64,000 bases of DNA from Prevotella herbatica (GTDB lineage: Bacteria; Bacteroidota; Bacteroidia; Bacteroidales; Bacteroidaceae), in contig NZ_AP024484.1 in NCBI RefSeq assembly GCF_017347605.1, positions 1,331,501 to 1,395,500 on the forward strand, read 5' to 3'. Made by a program: the position numbers and the translations under genes. Below the pieces are notes generated by a model. The model worked only from the letters and a program-made list of their open reading frames with translations. It was not told the DNA's origin and made no database searches. Every line of letters begins with the position of its first letter. The first letter of the stretch is position 1. Shown piece after piece: positions 61,567 to 64,000 of this stretch.

Positions 61567-62874
61567 ATGAAATTAACTAACGTAAAGCCGGCAGATGGCA
61601 AACTAGGCATCATGGTAGTAGGATGTGGCGCCGTAGCTACTACATTTATGACAGGTGTATTAATGGCACGCAAAGGTCTTGCAAAACCAGTAGGTTCAAT
61701 GACACAGTATGATAAAATTCGCGTAGGAAAAGGCAACGACAAAAAGTATCTTCACTATTCAGATATTGTACCACTAGCCAAACTTAATGACATCGTCTTC
61801 GGAACATGGGACATTTATCCACAAAATGCTTATCAAAGCGCGATCTACGCTGAAGTCCTCAAAGAAAAAGACATCAACCCGGTTCGTGAAGAACTTGAAA
61901 AAATAGTTCCAATGAAAGCAGCCTTTGACCACAACTATGCAAAACGCCTAGACGGTGATAATGTAAAAGACTGCAAAAATCGTTGGGAAATGATGGAGGG
62001 CATACGTAAAGACATACGAGATTTCAAAGCAAAAAACAATTGTTCACGCATTGTTGTTATCTGGGCTGCATCAACAGAAATATACGTTCCTGAGTATGAA
62101 CCTATACACGGGACGTTGGCTTCTCTTGAGAAAGCAATGAAAGATGATGACCGCGAGCATATAGCTCCTTCTATGTGCTATGCTTATGCTGCACTTTCTG
62201 AGGAAGCTCCTTTTATTATGGGTGCTCCTAACACTACTGTCGACATTCCGGCAATGTGGGAATTGGCAGAAAAGACCAAGATGCCTATTGCAGGTAAAGA
62301 CTTCAAGACAGGTCAAACTCTTGTAAAGAGTGGTTTCGCTCCTATTATAGGAACACGTTGTCTTGGACTCAATGGTTGGTTCTCGACTAACATTCTCGGC
62401 AATCGTGACGGTCTAGTCCTTGATGAGCCAGCAAATTTTCGCACAAAGGAAGTCAGCAAGCTGTCCACATTGGAGACCATTCTCAAGTCAGACGACCAAC
62501 CAGACCTATATGGCAACGTTTATCATAAGGTTCGTATAAATTATTATCCTCCTCGCAATGATAATAAAGAAGGTTGGGACAATATTGACATCTTCGGATG
62601 GATGGGATATCCGATGCAGATTAAGATTAATTTCTTATGTCGCGATTCTATCCTTGCAGCGCCATTACTCCTTGACCTAACTTTGCTCAGCGACCTTGCA
62701 GCACGTGCTGGTAAGTTCGGAATACAACGTTTCTTAAGTTTCTTCCTAAAGAGTCCTATGCACGACTATACAAAGGGCGAAGAAGCTGTAAACAATTTAT
62801 TCGAACAATATACCATACTCAAAAATGCTATCCGCGAAATGGGTGGCTACGAAGCTGACCAGGAAGTAGATTAA
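61567..62874 (+). CDS. myo-inositol-1-phosphate synthase
   Basis: The 435-residue protein converts glucose 6-phosphate to inositol 3-phosphate with NAD as cofactor. The NAD-binding loop is VVGCGAVATTFMTG near 17-30; NCSRIVVIWAASTE, the GKDFKTGQTLVKS loop and LGLNGWFSTNILGNRDG match the family active-site region. Bacteroidota use this step for inositol phospholipids and inositol sphingolipids. The usual partners, a phosphatidylinositol-phosphate synthase and a phosphatase, are not beside it here. It is monocistronic, with a structured leader and a hairpin terminator. Confidence 0.93.
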   Translation: MKLTNVKPADGKLGIMVVGCGAVATTFMTGVLMARKGLAKPVGSMTQYDKIRVGKGNDKKYLHYSDIVPLAKLNDIVFGTWDIYPQNAYQSAIYAEVLKEKDINPVREELEKIVPMKAAFDHNYAKRLDGDNVKDCKNRWEMMEGIRKDIRDFKAKNNCSRIVVIWAASTEIYVPEYEPIHGTLASLEKAMKDDDREHIAPSMCYAYAALSEEAPFIMGAPNTTVDIPAMWELAEKTKMPIAGKDFKTGQTLVKSGFAPIIGTRCLGLNGWFSTNILGNRDGLVLDEPANFRTKEVSKLSTLETILKSDDQPDLYGNVYHKVRINYYPPRNDNKEGWDNIDIFGWMGYPMQIKINFLCRDSILAAPLLLDLTLLSDLAARAGKFGIQRFLSFFLKSPMHDYTKGEEAVNNLFEQYTILKNAIREMGGYEADQEVD

Positions 62875-62895
62875 TTATTATTTGCTTTATCATAA

Positions 62896-62927
62896 TAAAA
62901 GGCTTGGAAATATCTTCAAGCCTTTTA
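62896..62927 (+). terminator. terminator of the inositol-phosphate synthase gene
   Basis: TAAAAGGCTTG (896-906) pairs perfectly with CAAGCCTTTTA (917-927) around a 10-nt loop. Confidence 0.82.
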
Positions 62928-63019
62928 TCATTTAGACACATAAATAGTGTGTATATTGATTTCTTATATACCTTTGTTAAGTTATATATAGCATTAGTAT
63001 ATGAAATCTGATATGAATC

Positions 63020-63052
63020 CTTGGAAATAAAGGTTTTTATTTCCTATCTTTG
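63020..63052 (+). promoter_or_regulatory. promoter of the VOC gene
   Basis: CTTG at 63020-63023 and TATCTTTG at 63045-63052 are spaced by 21 bp; the leader is about 22 nt. Confidence 0.65.
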
Positions 63053-63078
63053 CAGTAGCAATTTAAAACAACAGTTAT

Positions 63079-63468
63079 ATGAAATTAGACGGATTTGGAA
63101 TTTTTGTAAAAGACATGCCGACGATGGTCAGGTTCTACCGCGATGTGTTGGGATTTGAAATCAAAGAAGAAGAAAACACGACCAACGTCTATCTAGTAAA
63201 AGATGGAACTCTCTTCCTTTTGTATCGCAGAACAGATTTTGAGCAGATGACGGAAAGTAAGTTCAATTACGCACATGGCACTAATGGCCATTACGAAATA
63301 GCTTTGAGTGTGGATAACTATGATGCTGTTGACAAAGCATACAACGACGCCATCAGCAAAGGTGCTACTTCTGTCATGAAACCAAATACCGAACCATGGG
63401 GACAACGTACATGTTACATATCCGACCCAGAAGGGAATCTTATTGAGATTGGGTCTTTCATAAAATAA
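63079..63468 (+). CDS. VOC-family (glyoxalase/bleomycin-resistance fold) protein
   Basis: The 129-residue protein has the paired beta-alpha-beta-beta-beta modules of the vicinal-oxygen-chelate fold: FGIFVKDMPTMVRFYRDVLGFEI first, and GHYEIALSVDNYDAVDKAYNDA second, ending in ISDPEGNLIEIGSF. The late Glu in LIEIGS matches the metal-binding position; an early His is replaced by Gly/Phe, so the metal site may be incomplete. Function could be lactoylglutathione-lyase-like, dioxygenase-like or drug-binding; none can be chosen. It precedes a divergence-free AraC gene by 129 bp on the same strand. Confidence 0.87.
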   Translation: MKLDGFGIFVKDMPTMVRFYRDVLGFEIKEEENTTNVYLVKDGTLFLLYRRTDFEQMTESKFNYAHGTNGHYEIALSVDNYDAVDKAYNDAISKGATSVMKPNTEPWGQRTCYISDPEGNLIEIGSFIK

Positions 63469-63565
63469 TATTAACTATAAAACATTGCTTAAAAAGAAAG
63501 CATTCAAAAATTTCAAGTCACATTAAGTTAGCAAGATTGGAAAAGCATTCTGACATAATCGCACT

Positions 63566-63573
63566 TACCTTTG
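63566..63573 (+). promoter_or_regulatory. -7 element of the AraC-family gene
   Basis: TACCTTTG matches TAnnTTTG, 24 bp before the ATG at 63598. No TTTG is seen at the ideal distance. Confidence 0.5.
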
Positions 63574-63597
63574 CATCTGTGATATAGAAATAGAATT

Positions 63598-64000
63598 ATG
63601 CAACAGAAAACATCAACAAGAGAGGACTATTCGAAAAGAATCAATATCATTATCGAATACATTAACAATCATTTGACAGATGATATTGACTTAGAGACAC
63701 TAGCAAGTATCGCTAACTTTTCGCCATATCATTTCCATCGCATCTTCAAAGCTTTTCTTGGAGAACCGGTCGGTGCATTCATCACAAGAATGAGAGTCGA
63801 GACTGCAGCCCGGCTACTTCGTTACAGTGATATGCCCGTTCAGGAAATAGCTTACAAAGTGGGATATGATGTACCTTCTTCTCTTTCGAAAGTATTCAAG
63901 CAATTCTATGAAATCACACCAATAGAGTATAAAAACTATAAAAAGTACACGATTATGAAACCATTGAAGATTAGTCCCGATTTGGAACTAAAAGAAAGAG
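63598..64000 (+). CDS. AraC-family transcriptional regulator (truncated by window end)
   Basis: The frame starts at ATG 63598 and is still open at the edge, with 134 codons visible. Residues about 10-110 are the double helix-turn-helix AraC domain at the N-terminus: DIDLETLASIANFSPYHFHR for the first and MPVQEIAYKVGYDVPSSLSK for the second, followed by the FKQFYEITPIEYKNY consensus. Having the HTH first, followed by a new domain beginning near MKPLKISPDLELKE, resembles the SoxS/Rob-GyrI-like group whose C-terminal domain binds small hydrophobic ligands. The target may include the VOC gene upstream; this is inferred from position only. Confidence 0.9.
   Translation, partial: MQQKTSTREDYSKRINIIIEYINNHLTDDIDLETLASIANFSPYHFHRIFKAFLGEPVGAFITRMRVETAARLLRYSDMPVQEIAYKVGYDVPSSLSKVFKQFYEITPIEYKNYKKYTIMKPLKISPDLELKER

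Overview
The window looks like chromosomal DNA of a Bacteroidota of the order Bacteroidales, most likely a Prevotella/Segatella-type species. The DNA is AT-rich. Many intergenic regions carry the Bacteroidota promoter pair TTTG - 19 to 21 bp - TAnnTTTG. The gene set fits too: several DUF families largely confined to Bacteroidota (DUF4271, DUF4294, DUF6089, DUF6242), a fused SecDF, a BamA/OmpH/UppS cluster, ATP-dependent PEP carboxykinase, a type II glutaminyl cyclase, and myo-inositol-phosphate synthase. I see no phage, plasmid, transposase or CRISPR genes. Almost everything is housekeeping or envelope biology, and the least explained DNA is intergenic.

Layout. 1-379: end of an unseen gene, then a promoter and a 29-residue membrane peptide. 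472-4828 (minus): GH3-family ligase, Ig-like lipoprotein, DUF3108 protein. 5153-7576 (plus): three FKBP-type prolyl isomerases in a row. 7719-11020 (plus): Lrp regulator, a C26 amidotransferase/M19 dipeptidase fusion and glutaminyl cyclase, which read as a peptide or gamma-glutamyl processing unit. 11017-13798: DUF4294 protein and a helix-hairpin-helix beta-barrel protein, divergent. 13883-20677: polysaccharide deacetylase, DPM/ArnC-type GT2, GtrA flippase, ArnT-type GT39, LTA-synthase-like enzyme and another GT2, together resembling a lipid-linked sugar and phospho-alcohol decoration route for the envelope. 21002-27545: SecDF, an EEP-family hydrolase, rhomboid, HU and an SDR. 27774-34062 (minus): beta-barrel protein, tRNA-Gln, tyrS, yidD, rnpA, hemD, DUF4271, metK. 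34235-37057: M16 protease. 37058-38446: 1.4 kb without genes, filled with structured repeats. 38447-40058: rbfA and a LolC/E-type permease. 40050-48095 (minus): murI, three ompH/skp paralogues, bamA, uppS, DUF6089, DUF6242, an outer-membrane/peptidoglycan operon. 48413-52682: pckA, upp, nucleoside kinase. 52798-58705: Na/Pi cotransporter, hemolysin III and a GH18-CE4-GT2 trifunctional exopolysaccharide enzyme. 58941-64000: TonB-receptor-like barrel, myo-inositol-phosphate synthase with a structured leader, a VOC protein and a truncated AraC regulator.

Best candidates for something undescribed: (1) a 739-bp protein-free element at 37267-38005 made of about 146-bp inverted arms around six degenerate 22-bp tandem repeats; (2) next to it, an 84-bp tandem palindromic repeat whose last copy supplies the rbfA promoter; (3) a leader of about 160 nt before the inositol-phosphate synthase gene in which a 9-bp and a 10-bp perfect complementarity interleave in pseudoknot order, beginning at the predicted transcription start. 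All three rest on sequence reading alone, with no database search or folding program.
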